A DNA stretch of 7,010 nt from a bacterium (GTDB lineage Bacteria; Vulcanimicrobiota; Vulcanimicrobiia; Vulcanimicrobiales; SCRA01). Positions 1 to 6,943 of the stretch are shown here, piece after piece. Within the stretch, counting starts at the first letter, position 1; every line of letters starts with the position of its first letter. The notes beneath the pieces are model-generated. The model did no database searches and had not been told where the DNA came from. It saw nothing but the letters and a program-made list of their open reading frames with translations. The stretch lies in NCBI GenBank assembly GCA_004298675.1, contig SCRI01000046.1, positions 1 to 7,010 of the forward strand, read 5' to 3'. Position numbers and translations under genes: made by a program.

Positions 1-1
1 T

Positions 2-1234
2 ACGCTAGGTAATGTCCTGGAGTGGTACGACTTCGCGGTATACGGGTACCTCGTACCGTCGATCGCGACCGCGTTCTTTCCACGATCCTCGCCAGCCGCT
101 CAGTTGCTGCTGACCTTCGCGATCTTCGGCGTCGGATTCGTCATGAGACCAGTCGGCGCATTTGTCATCGGTGCCTACGGTGACCGAGTCGGAAGACGGG
201 CGGCCCTGACACTCACTGTCTCGATGATGGGAATTTCTACCTTCATCATGGGCCTCTTACCGACGTACCATAGTGTCGGAATATGGGCTCCAATCTTGCT
301 AACGCTCACACGTCTGGCGCAGGGCTTCTCGGCCGGCGGGGAGTGGGGTGGCGTGGCCGCTTTCCTGGTGGAATACGCTCCAGAAGGACGCCGAGGCTTT
401 ATCGGTAGTTGGCAACAATTTAGCGTTGGCGCTGGGCTGCTCGTAGGATCTGCATTCGCTACGTTTCTAGCTTACGTCCTCGGTCACGAAACGCTAGCTG
501 CCTGGGGATGGCGCATACCTTTCCTCTTCGGTATCCTTCTTGGAGCGGTCGGCCTCTACTTCCGCTACAAGTTAGCCGATACACCCAAATTCCAAATGAT
601 CGAGAAACAACATGCTGTCTCACGGACGCCCCTGCGCGAGCTGTTCACGAAGGACTTCGGAGCACTGCTTACACAATTCGGCATCACGATCCACAATACC
701 GTGAGCTACTACATCACGCTCACATATATGCCGACATGGTTGACCAAAGTCGTCAAAATGCCTCAGCGCGATGCGTTGCTGATCACGACGCTCGGGCTAG
801 TGGTCCTCGTAATAACGACGCCGTTGATCGGTACACTCTCAGACAGAATTGGCCGCAAGCCGTTGCTCATCACCTCGTGCGTCGGCTTTATCGTACTCTG
901 CTATCCATTGTACGTGCTGGCTATGTCCGGCTCATTTGGTATCGTGCTGGCAGTCCAGATCGTACTAACACTGCTGACGATTACCTACTCTGCCTGCGTC
1001 CCCGCCACTTATGCCGAGCTTTTCCCCACCAGGATTCGTTACTCCGGCCTCTCCATCGGATATAACCTGGCAGTGACGATCTTCGGCGGCTTCGCTCCAT
1101 TCATCGCGACTTACCTGGTCGCGTCAACTGGCAACAGCCTATCACCTACGTTCTATGTCATCGCCTGTGCGATCATTACACTGCTGTTCGTCTTGCGTAT
1201 GCGGGAGACGGCCTTCGAGCCGTTGCCGCTGTAG
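2..1234 (+). CDS. MFS permease, metabolite:H+ symporter (MHS) family, 5'-truncated
   Basis: This is an inner-membrane proton-coupled importer of the MHS branch of the major facilitator superfamily, whose known members carry organic acids, shikimate, proline/betaine and similar solutes. The reading frame is open from base 2, and the first visible residues, GNVLEWYDFAVYGYL, are the hallmark of MHS helix 1. The gene therefore starts left of the window and perhaps 15-30 residues are missing. The MFS loop 2-3 motif GDRVGRR is at about 178-200 and its second-half copy, SDRIGRK, at about 839-860. The family stretch RLAQGFSAGGEWGG lies near 311-352. The C-terminal half contains YAELFPTRIRYSG, also typical of MHS proteins. 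About 410 residues are visible and roughly 12 hydrophobic segments are expected. It ends in TAG immediately before the SDR gene, which suggests co-transcription. The family call is firm; the substrate is unknown. Confidence 0.93.
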   Translation, partial: TLGNVLEWYDFAVYGYLVPSIATAFFPRSSPAAQLLLTFAIFGVGFVMRPVGAFVIGAYGDRVGRRAALTLTVSMMGISTFIMGLLPTYHSVGIWAPILLTLTRLAQGFSAGGEWGGVAAFLVEYAPEGRRGFIGSWQQFSVGAGLLVGSAFATFLAYVLGHETLAAWGWRIPFLFGILLGAVGLYFRYKLADTPKFQMIEKQHAVSRTPLRELFTKDFGALLTQFGITIHNTVSYYITLTYMPTWLTKVVKMPQRDALLITTLGLVVLVITTPLIGTLSDRIGRKPLLITSCVGFIVLCYPLYVLAMSGSFGIVLAVQIVLTLLTITYSACVPATYAELFPTRIRYSGLSIGYNLAVTIFGGFAPFIATYLVASTGNSLSPTFYVIACAIITLLFVLRMRETAFEPLPL

Positions 1235-1238
1235 GTGG
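1233..1238 (+). promoter_or_regulatory. Ribosome binding site deciding the SDR start
   Basis: AGGTGG overlaps the stop codon of the permease gene and lies 5 nt before the GTG at 1244. The alternative GTG at 1235 lies inside this motif and has no Shine-Dalgarno sequence of its own. This favours 1244, with translational coupling to the upstream gene. Confidence 0.5.
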
Positions 1239-1243
1239 CCGGC

Positions 1244-2002
1244 GTGGAGCATACGCTGGATTTCGCGGGTCACCGCGCCTTAGTAACGGGCGCCACAGGC
1301 GGAATAGGCGCCGCGATCGTCGACATCTTGACAGCACGGGGTGCGCCCGTGGTCGCGTGCGACGCCCGCAAAGCGGAGGCAACTTCGAGCTGGTTCGTGC
1401 TTCTCAACGTACGCGACCAGGCGTCCGTGATTCAGGCTTTCGATCGAGCCGAGAACCTGCTCGGCGGGGTATGCGACATTCTAGTCAACGCCGCGGGTCT
1501 CTACCCAAGCGATCCCCTGATAGAGATGACGGAAGAGGCGTGGGACCGCGTTTTGGACACGAACCTCAAGGGGGCGTTTCTGACATCGCAGCAATTCTGC
1601 CGGCGGCTGGTTGCAGCCGACCGGGCCGGCTGTATCGTGAACATCACCTCCGGATCAGCGGATCGCGCTCGCGTCGGTGCCGCGCACTACAGCGCGTCGA
1701 AAGCTGCGCTCGAAATGTTGACGAGGTCGTTCGCACTCGAATTCGCTAGCCAGAGGATCCGCGTTAACGCCGTTTCACCTGGCTATGTCCAGGTCGGCAG
1801 CGCCGTCAATCCGCTTAGCACTGCCTATGTCGAGGCGATCACGCGAACCATTCCGCTCGCCCGAGCCGGCACGCCGAGGGACGTCGCTCGTGTCGTTGCC
1901 TTCCTTTGCGAGGACGCCTCGGACTGGATCACGGGTGCATCATATCGCGTCGATGGCGGATCACACGCCGGTACGCTCGCACTACCGCTTAGCCGCGATT
2001 AG
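1244..2002 (+). CDS. SDR-family NAD(P)-dependent oxidoreductase
   Basis: This is a classical short-chain dehydrogenase/reductase, a soluble Rossmann-fold enzyme interconverting an alcohol and a ketone with a nicotinamide cofactor. Counting residues from the GTG at 1235, the cofactor loop TGATGGIG is at 18-25. An Asp (D43, in ACDAR) sits at the end of the second strand and usually indicates NAD(H) preference. NAAG is at 85-88. The catalytic tetrad is N110, S139, Y152 and K156 (YSASK), followed by VSPGYV. The C-terminal WITGASYRVDGG is also typical. The length of about 252 residues is normal. The start at 1244 is preferred on ribosome-binding-site grounds; the in-frame GTG at 1235 abuts the permease stop and remains possible. 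The tight coupling suggests the enzyme acts on the imported compound or its product, which is inference. The family is certain, but the substrate cannot be read from these motifs. Confidence 0.93.
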   Translation: MEHTLDFAGHRALVTGATGGIGAAIVDILTARGAPVVACDARKAEATSSWFVLLNVRDQASVIQAFDRAENLLGGVCDILVNAAGLYPSDPLIEMTEEAWDRVLDTNLKGAFLTSQQFCRRLVAADRAGCIVNITSGSADRARVGAAHYSASKAALEMLTRSFALEFASQRIRVNAVSPGYVQVGSAVNPLSTAYVEAITRTIPLARAGTPRDVARVVAFLCEDASDWITGASYRVDGGSHAGTLALPLSRD

Positions 2003-2052
2003 GATATCTGGACGGGTTGGCTCCGACTCTGTTGCAGGGGCCGCGACTGCGT

Positions 2053-2766
2053 TTATTTCAGGCCGAAGTAGGCGCGTCTGATCGCATCGTTCTCGCGAGC
2101 CTCTTCGACGGATCCGTTGAAGCCTGTGCGACCAGCGTCGAGCGTGTAAACGCGATCGGCGATCTCGAGGAACTTCACGTTCTGCTCTGCGATGAGCAGC
2201 GAGAGGCCAGGTGTACGCTGGAAATCGGCTAGTACCCGCACCACTTCCGCTACGAAGCGCGGCGACAGGCCGGCGGAGGGCTCGTCCATGACCAAGAGGC
2301 GCGGCTTTGCTGCCAGCGCCTTGGCCACACCCAGGATCTTGCGCTGGCCACCGCTGAGGCTGCCGGCGGCCTCGCGGCGACGGCGCCCGAGATCGGGAAA
2401 GAGCTCGTAGAGCGCGGCAATGCGCTCCTTTGCTTCGCCGCGTGAGAGGAACTGCGCGCTGATCTCGAGGTTGTCTGCGATGCTGAGATCGGGAAAGACG
2501 CCTAACTCCGACATATAGACGATGCCACGGCGTACGCGCGCATCTGTCGGCAAATGCGCGATCTTCTCGTTCCGAAAGCGGATGGAGCCGCGCCGGGTAC
2601 GGATCAACCCGAGCAACGTTTTGAGCAGGGTGGTCTTGCCCGCGCCATTGGAGCCCAAGAGGACGATGGTCTCGCCTTCACGCACGTGGAGCTCCACGCC
2701 CCAGAGAACGTGCAGCTGACCGTAGCCGGACTCCAGCGCCTCGACAGTCAGCAGCTCATCCAGCAT
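2053..2766 (-). CDS. livF: Branched-chain-amino-acid-type ABC transporter ATP-binding protein LivF
   Basis: This is one of the two cytoplasmic ATPases of a HAAT-type importer, normally paired with LivG on the inner face of the LivHM channel. It is an intact gene of 237 residues, the usual LivF length. Walker A GSNGAGKTT is at residues 38-46, the ABC signature LSGGQ at 137-141, and Walker B LLVMDEP at 157-163 with catalytic E162. The phrase IAEQNVKFLEIADR sits where LivF proteins carry their characteristic EQN instead of the usual switch-loop histidine. The ATG at 2766 follows the livG stop by 5 nt. A GGGGG ribosome-binding element at 2776-2780 lies 9 nt upstream of the start, inside the end of livG. 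It is the last gene of the cluster and converges on the SDR gene with 50 nt between them. It is intact although its partner ATPase and both permeases are broken. Confidence 0.95.
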   Translation of the reverse strand: MLDELLTVEALESGYGQLHVLWGVELHVREGETIVLLGSNGAGKTTLLKTLLGLIRTRRGSIRFRNEKIAHLPTDARVRRGIVYMSELGVFPDLSIADNLEISAQFLSRGEAKERIAALYELFPDLGRRRREAAGSLSGGQRKILGVAKALAAKPRLLVMDEPSAGLSPRFVAEVVRVLADFQRTPGLSLLIAEQNVKFLEIADRVYTLDAGRTGFNGSVEEARENDAIRRAYFGLK

Positions 2767-2771
2767 GTTCG

Positions 2772-3499
2772 TCAGCCCCCTAGAAAGACTTCGATCACCT
2801 GCGGGTCCTGCGACGCTTCACCGAGGCCGCCGTGAAAGATATCACGCCCGGCATTCATCACCACCACGCGGTGTGCAACGCGATCAATAAAGCCCAGCAG
2901 ATGCTCGACGACAACCAGCGCCGTGCCCAGGCGCGCGAGCGAGAGCAGCTTCTCGGCCACCGCCTCGAGTTCCGAAGGATTGAGGCCGGCAGCGAGCTCG
3001 TCTACGAGCAACAGACGCGGCCTTGTTGCAAGCGCACGTGCCAGGTCGAGCATCTTCTGCTGCGCGCTGTTAAGCGTCGCTGCCTGCCGCTCCATCAGAT
3101 CCTGGAGGCCGACGAAGGAGATGAACTCATACGGGTCGTAGGATCGCGCCCGTAGGCAACGGCGAGCTCCACGTTCTCGCGCACGGTGAAGGCGAGAAAG
3201 GGCTTGGGTACCTGAAAGGTTCGATTGATCCCCAGGTGGACGAGGCGATGCGAGGGGAGACCTCCCGCCGGTCTTCCGTCCAACAGCACCCGCCCTCCGT
3301 CCGGGCGGTAGATGCCGGAGATCACGTTGATGCAAGTCGTCTTGCCAGAGCCGTTGGGACCAACCAGACCCAAGATCTCGCCCGCGTGTAACGTGAAGCC
3401 GACTCCGTCGAGCGCGTGGAATCCTCCGAAGCGCTTGACTAGGCGCCCGACAGCCAGGATCGGCAGCGGGCCGACACCGCTAGCGCCTTCACGGGACAC
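2772..3499 (-). pseudogene. livG: LivG-type ABC transporter ATP-binding protein, frameshifted
   Basis: This would be the second ATPase of the HAAT importer. The N-terminal part runs from GTG 3499 and has Walker A GPNGSGKTT (residues 47-55) and a Q-loop in RTFQVPKPF (Q96). It then leaves frame after ENVELAVAYGR and stops at 3095. The rest continues in another frame from about 3150 as SYDPYEFISFVGL, then a signature-like LNSAQQ (3074-3057), Walker B LLLVDE (3014-2997) and the switch histidine in VVVEH, ending at TGA 2772. The frame change near 3141-3152 equals loss of one base (or 1+3n bases). The linker between the Q-loop and the signature also looks a few residues shorter than usual for the family, so a slightly larger deletion is possible. 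Rejoined, it would be about 243 residues, near normal. The GTG start has GAGGA 7 nt upstream and overlaps the livM stop by 11 nt. Confidence 0.88.
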
Positions 3500-4434
3500 G
3501 GCGCGTTCCTCGATCGATCAGCGAGACGATTCCGTTCGGGAGAAAGAGGATGAGCAAGACGATCAGCGATCCGTAGATGAGTTGAAAGTAGGCGGGCGTA
3601 GAGATCCCGATCACGTTATAAATGCCGTAGAGAATGAGCACGCCAAGAATTGGACCAACCAGTGTGGCCGTGCCGCCGAAGAGCGCGAAGACGACAGCGA
3701 AGATGCTGACGCTCAGATCGAAGACCGTCTCGGGATAGAAGACGGAGACGTACCAGGCGAAGATACCGCCGATGAGCCCCGCCACCAGCGCGCTCAAGAG
3801 CCAAGCCACGACGCGCCCGCGGACGACGTTCACCCCCGCCATTCCGGCGCTAATCGGGTCCTCTCGTATCGCCTGGAGCGCAAGACCAAAGCGCGAGCTT
3901 TTTCAAATACACCACGATGGCGAGCGTGAAGGCCAGCGTCACGATGGCCGCTCCGTAACTCAAGGCGGGATTGTAGATCTTCTCGAGGCTGATGCCGTAA
4001 GGTCCCTTGGTGAAATCCGTGAGGCTCGGATTGGAGACGATCTGCAGCACGGCCTCCGATGCGGCGAGGTTGGCGACGGCGAAGTAGGCGCCGGAGAGGC
4101 GCAGCAGCGGTGTCAGGATCAAGGCGAGGATGATGGCAACGAGCGCCCCAATGGCCAGCGCTGCCAGGGGTGGCGTATGCCAATGGATCACGGCCAGTGA
4201 GAAGCCGTAGGCGCCGGCACCGAAGAAGCCGACATAGCCAAACGGCAGATAGCCCGTGAAGCCGTAGATGATGTTGAGGCCTTGCGCCAGCACCAGATAG
4301 ACGATCGTGTTGAAGAGCAGCAGCTGGTTCGAGTAGACGCGCGGTGCCAGCGCGAACGCCGCGACGACCACCACCAGAATCACCAGCATTGGAATCAGGC
4401 GTCTGGGAGCCTGCTGGGCCACACCTTTAGGCAT
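3489..4434 (-). pseudogene. livM: LivM-type branched-chain amino acid ABC permease, frameshifted
   Basis: This would be an inner-membrane permease of the HAAT importer, the partner of LivH. The N-terminal part from ATG 4434 has a hydrophobic first helix and the family stretch GLNIIYGFTGYLPFGYVGFF, then further helices up to VVYLKK. It then falls out of frame and stops at TAG 3850. The continuation in the next frame reads SSRFGLALQAIREDPISAG, followed by MAGVNVVRGRVVAWLLSA. This is the conserved cytoplasmic coupling loop of LivM and the following helix, and it runs to TGA 3489. The switch falls at a run of five A on the coding strand (3899-3903) and requires one base too many or two too few. 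Rejoined, it would be about 315 residues, within the family range. Its start overlaps the livH stop by 8 nt (ATGCCTAA). The split halves would separate the membrane helices, and a functional product is unlikely without correction. Confidence 0.9.
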
Positions 4435-5302
4435 TGCGCACCCGTCGCCCGAAGAGGCCGGTGGGCTTGATCAGCAGGATCGCGATGAGCAGCAGGTACG
4501 GCAACAGATTCGCCCACGAGGAGAAATACGTCTGCATGAACATCAGCGCGATACCGTAGATGATGCCACCCGCGACCGTGCCGAGCGGGTTTCCAAGCGA
4601 ACCCATCACGATCACGGCGAACGAGGTGATTGTCACGCCGACGCCCATCGCCGGCGTGATGCTCCCCATCATGAACGGGCTTAAGACCCCGGCGACGGCC
4701 GCGCCCGCGATACCGATCCCAAAAGCGATCGCCGAGATGCGCTGGACGTCGATCCCCGTGCTCAACGCCTCCTCCCGCTGAGCCATGACGGCGCGCGTTA
4801 GCTGACCAAGGCGCGTCCGATAGAGATAGACGTAAATCGCGCCAACGGCGGCCAAGCTGACGGCGCCGCTCACGACCCACGCGATGGGAAACGTTTGCTG
4901 CAGGACCGAGATCGGTCCGTTGCCCAGTACCGTACCGGGAATCGAGCGCTCGCTGCTGCCGAAGCCAAGCGTTGCCAGCGCTTCGATCACCTGCGAGAGA
5001 CCGAAGAAAAGAATCAGCGAGAGCATCTCCGGGTCGCGCGAAGCCTACAGGCGCGGGACCAGGAGGTAGTACAGCGGGAAACCGATGACCACGAAGATCA
5101 CGACCTCCGCCAAGAGCGTGACGAGCGGGTTGACGTGGAGGTCGGTGAAGACGATGTACGCGCCGTAGGCACCGAGCATCAGGAAATCGCCATGGGCAAG
5201 GTTGACGATCTTCATCACGCCAAAAATCAAGTTCAACCCGAGCGCTACAAGCCCGAAGTAGAGGCCGAAGAGGATCCCCGCAAGAATCGAGTATTCGAGC
5301 AT
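4427..5302 (-). pseudogene. livH: LivH-type branched-chain amino acid ABC permease, interrupted by in-frame TAG
   Basis: This would be the other inner-membrane permease. From ATG 5302 it reads MLEYSILAGILFGLYFGLVA, then GLNLIFGVMKIVNLAHGDF, the strongly conserved LivH N-terminus, up to YYLLVPRL. A TAG follows at 5045-5047. The same frame then continues without a gap as ASRDPEMLSLILFFGLSQ, and includes the coupling-loop region (REEALSTGIDVQRISA) and the conserved C-terminal helices, to TAA 4427. The only lesion is therefore a single codon; CAG to TAG or TGG to TAG would each be a one-base change. The length without the stop is 291 codons, normal for LivH. The downstream ATG at 5026 has GGAG touching it directly, which is too close for good re-initiation. 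The livH start has only a weak ribosome binding site (GTGG) 77 nt downstream of livK. Confidence 0.9.
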
Positions 5303-5330
5303 GCTGTTACCACGTGCTGCCCGTGAATGC

Positions 5331-5361
5331 GAGGCACCCCTCCAGTAGGGAGGGGCACCTC
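5331..5361 (-). promoter_or_regulatory. Intercistronic RNA hairpin between livK and livH
   Basis: In the minus-strand transcript this forms a 13-bp stem (GAGGUGCCCCUCC with GGAGGGGUGCCUC) around a 5-nt loop CUACU. Two adjacent positions pair as U-G and G-U wobbles; on the plus strand they would be C-A and A-C mismatches, so the structure belongs to the liv transcript. It starts 19 nt after the livK stop. No U-run follows, so it is probably not a simple terminator. By analogy with other binding-protein operons it may protect the livK message or reduce read-through into the permease genes. The pairing is seen directly; the role is inference. Confidence 0.6.
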
Positions 5362-5379
5362 AGGGACGATCGCGTGCGC

Positions 5380-6633
5380 CTACGGCGCGGGGTAGACCGC
5401 CTTCCCGTTTGCGGCCTCCGGCGGGTAGAGGATGACGAACTTCACCTCTCCGCTGCCGCTGGGCACAATCTGCCCAAGCGGCGTGAGCTCGCCGATCTGA
5501 GCACCGTCGCTGCGGAGCATGAACGTTCCGTCAAGCGTGCGTAGCTTACCGGAGAGCCCGAAGACGGCTTTACGCAGAGCCATTTGATCCATGGAGTCCG
5601 TGGTGGCCAGCGTCTTCTCCAGCACGAGAGCCGTCACGTACCCGGCCACGGCATTGAAGCCGAAATCCGTTGTGTCCTTGTACTTCTTAACCCATGCCGA
5701 CTTGAAGGCGTCGAGATCCATGCCGAAGTCGGGCTTGTACTTGATGGCCGTCGGCGGGGTGTACGTATAGGTGTAGGCCAGGCCCTTCGCACCCACCGTC
5801 TTGAGGAGCAGATCCGTCTCCAGCCCCGGATAGACGGTGAAGACCATCTTGAACTTCGTTCCCGATCCTTGCAGATCGCGCAGGAAGGCGATGTCGTTGT
5901 TCGGGTAACCGAGCTCGATGACGGCATCCGGGTTCAGCGCCTTGATGGTCTGGATCAAGACCGTGTAGCTGGACGTATTGGTCGGCACGCCGTGGTCGTA
6001 GACCAGATCGATGCCGCTGCCCTTGAACATATCGCGAAAACCGGTGGCCTGCGAACCCGTGAAGTCGTTGGTCGAGTAGAGCATTGCCACTCGCTTGATG
6101 CCAAGCTTCGGACCTACTTTGGTCAAGAATTCGGCAGCGTTCTTCGGCCAAAGATTCGAGATGGGATCGGAGAGTAAGACGATGTAGGGATTGTCCGCCG
6201 TGAAGAAGTTCATGCCCGTGCCCGTCTGATCGAAGAGCAGCATCTTGTGCTCGCGCGCGATGGGCACAGCGACGGATGTCAGCACGGATCCCGAATCGGA
6301 GACCAGGATGTCGACCTTATCTTGGGTGATCAACTGGTTGTAAAGCGTGGCGGCTGTCGACGTCGAGCTCTGATCGTCGTACGCGATGATCTTGATGGGA
6401 ATTTTCTTGCCGTAGGGTTTGACGTAGACGCCGCCTTGAGCGTTGACCTGCTCTTCCCAGAGCTGCAACGCCTTGTGCACAGGCATCGAGATGGCCGCAA
6501 ACGGGCCAGCGGACGCGTACAGCGTTCCGATCTTTATGACTGGCGGGGCTTGCGCGGCTTGCGCGCCGGTGCCGCAAACGCCGAGTGCGGCAAAAGCGGC
6601 TATGAGAAGAGAGGCGAAAGTCCTTCGAACCAT
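5380..6633 (-). CDS. livK: Periplasmic substrate-binding protein of HAAT-type ABC transporter (LivK-like)
   Basis: This is a periplasmic binding protein of the leucine/amide-binding (Periplasmic_binding_6) type that delivers ligand to the LivHM channel. The ATG at 6633 is chosen because it begins an export signal: basic MVRR, hydrophobic LLIAAFAALGV, and a likely signal peptidase I site after AQA at residue 26. The C20 context (LGVC) is not a good lipobox. GGAG lies 9 nt upstream. The frame stays open for about 50 codons upstream to a GTG at 6783, but that longer form would bury the signal peptide. The mature protein begins with PPVIKIGTLYASAGPFA, a typical first strand and ligand loop. It continues with AYDDQSSTSTAATLYNQLI and DILVSDSGSVLTSVAVPIA, also typical of the family. 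The length is 417 residues, normal, with no lesion visible. It is the first gene of the cluster. The ligand cannot be deduced; these proteins bind amino acids, amides, short carboxylates or aromatic acids. Confidence 0.94.
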   Translation of the reverse strand: MVRRTFASLLIAAFAALGVCGTGAQAAQAPPVIKIGTLYASAGPFAAISMPVHKALQLWEEQVNAQGGVYVKPYGKKIPIKIIAYDDQSSTSTAATLYNQLITQDKVDILVSDSGSVLTSVAVPIAREHKMLLFDQTGTGMNFFTADNPYIVLLSDPISNLWPKNAAEFLTKVGPKLGIKRVAMLYSTNDFTGSQATGFRDMFKGSGIDLVYDHGVPTNTSSYTVLIQTIKALNPDAVIELGYPNNDIAFLRDLQGSGTKFKMVFTVYPGLETDLLLKTVGAKGLAYTYTYTPPTAIKYKPDFGMDLDAFKSAWVKKYKDTTDFGFNAVAGYVTALVLEKTLATTDSMDQMALRKAVFGLSGKLRTLDGTFMLRSDGAQIGELTPLGQIVPSGSGEVKFVILYPPEAANGKAVYPAP

Positions 6634-6642
6634 AACAGAGAG

Positions 6643-6646
6643 CTCC
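6643..6646 (-). promoter_or_regulatory. Ribosome binding site of livK
   Basis: GGAG on the minus strand lies 9 nt before the ATG at 6633 and directly abuts the 19-nt palindrome. It supports the 6633 start over the upstream GTG. Confidence 0.55.
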
Positions 6647-6665
6647 GAACTCCCCGGGGGAGTTC
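6647..6665. promoter_or_regulatory. Perfect 19-nt palindrome upstream of livK
   Basis: GAACTCCCCGGGGGAGTTC is an inverted repeat with 9-nt arms and one central base. It ends 13 nt before the livK start codon and touches its Shine-Dalgarno element. The near-perfect dyad and small centre suit a site for a dimeric repressor. In RNA it could also fold next to the ribosome binding site. The left arm could alternatively pair 6 of 7 positions with the GGAGCTC that contains the Shine-Dalgarno sequence. The regulator is unknown, and no regulator gene lies in the window. Confidence 0.5.
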
Positions 6666-6943
6666 CAGCGATCACCTCGATGTCGTAAGCCCCAAGGGTG
6701 TCGCGGCGGTGAGCCTCCCGCCCGAGTATCCATTCGGCGTCGACCACGGTCGGACGCAGTCCATCGGGAGCGAGGCATATCACGACGGGTTACCGGGTGT
6801 GGCGTGCCGGTCAGCCGCCGAGGCGACGCCGGTCGCGTTCGTCGGCGAAGAGCTGGCCATCTTTGCCAACCACGGGGGCCTTGCACGTCACGCGCCTCGA
6901 TCGCAAGCGACTTCTTCCGGCCGGGTCTGCGTGCAGTCGGAGA

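Larger units (their letters stand above)
6634..6943. other. Region between livK and the transposase remnant
   Basis: This stretch of about 310 nt holds the palindrome and livK ribosome binding site listed separately. I see no convincing gene and no strong -35/-10 pair. A GATACT in the minus-strand reading near 6725 resembles a -10 element but lacks a good -35. The livK frame is open from about 6789 to 6633, with fairly GC-rich third positions, and could be leftover coding sequence. I do not recognise the peptide. No terminal inverted repeat of the insertion sequence could be recognised, because its other end is outside the window. Confidence 0.4.

Noticed and set aside
2003-2052. Possible bidirectional terminator between the convergent SDR and livF genes
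   Set aside because: Only a weak 6-bp stem (GGCTCC with GGGGCC, one wobble) with a 12-nt loop and no T-run is visible, which is not enough to call.
3141-3903. Programmed ribosomal frameshifting in livG and livM
   Set aside because: No canonical slippery heptamer is present, the two shifts go in opposite directions, and LivG/LivM are not known to need recoding. Mutation or sequence error is simpler.
3312-3929. Long plus-strand open frame opposite livM and livG
   Set aside because: It lies antisense to clear LivM/LivG coding sequence, and its charged, low-complexity translation matches no family I recognise. It is a shadow of GC-rich coding DNA.
4395-4880. Minus-strand open frame of 161 codons overlapping livH
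   Set aside because: It is out of frame with the well-conserved LivH translation and is an Arg/Gly-rich shadow.
5045-5047. TAG as a reassigned sense codon
   Set aside because: Three other genes in the window terminate at TAG exactly where their families end, so general reassignment is improbable.
5584-6177. Plus-strand open frame of 197 codons opposite livK
   Set aside because: It is antisense to the intact binding-protein gene with no recognisable family; a shadow.
6633-6783. livK starting at the upstream GTG (6783)
   Set aside because: It would place 50 non-hydrophobic residues before a clear signal peptide. The ATG at 6633 has a GGAG at suitable spacing.
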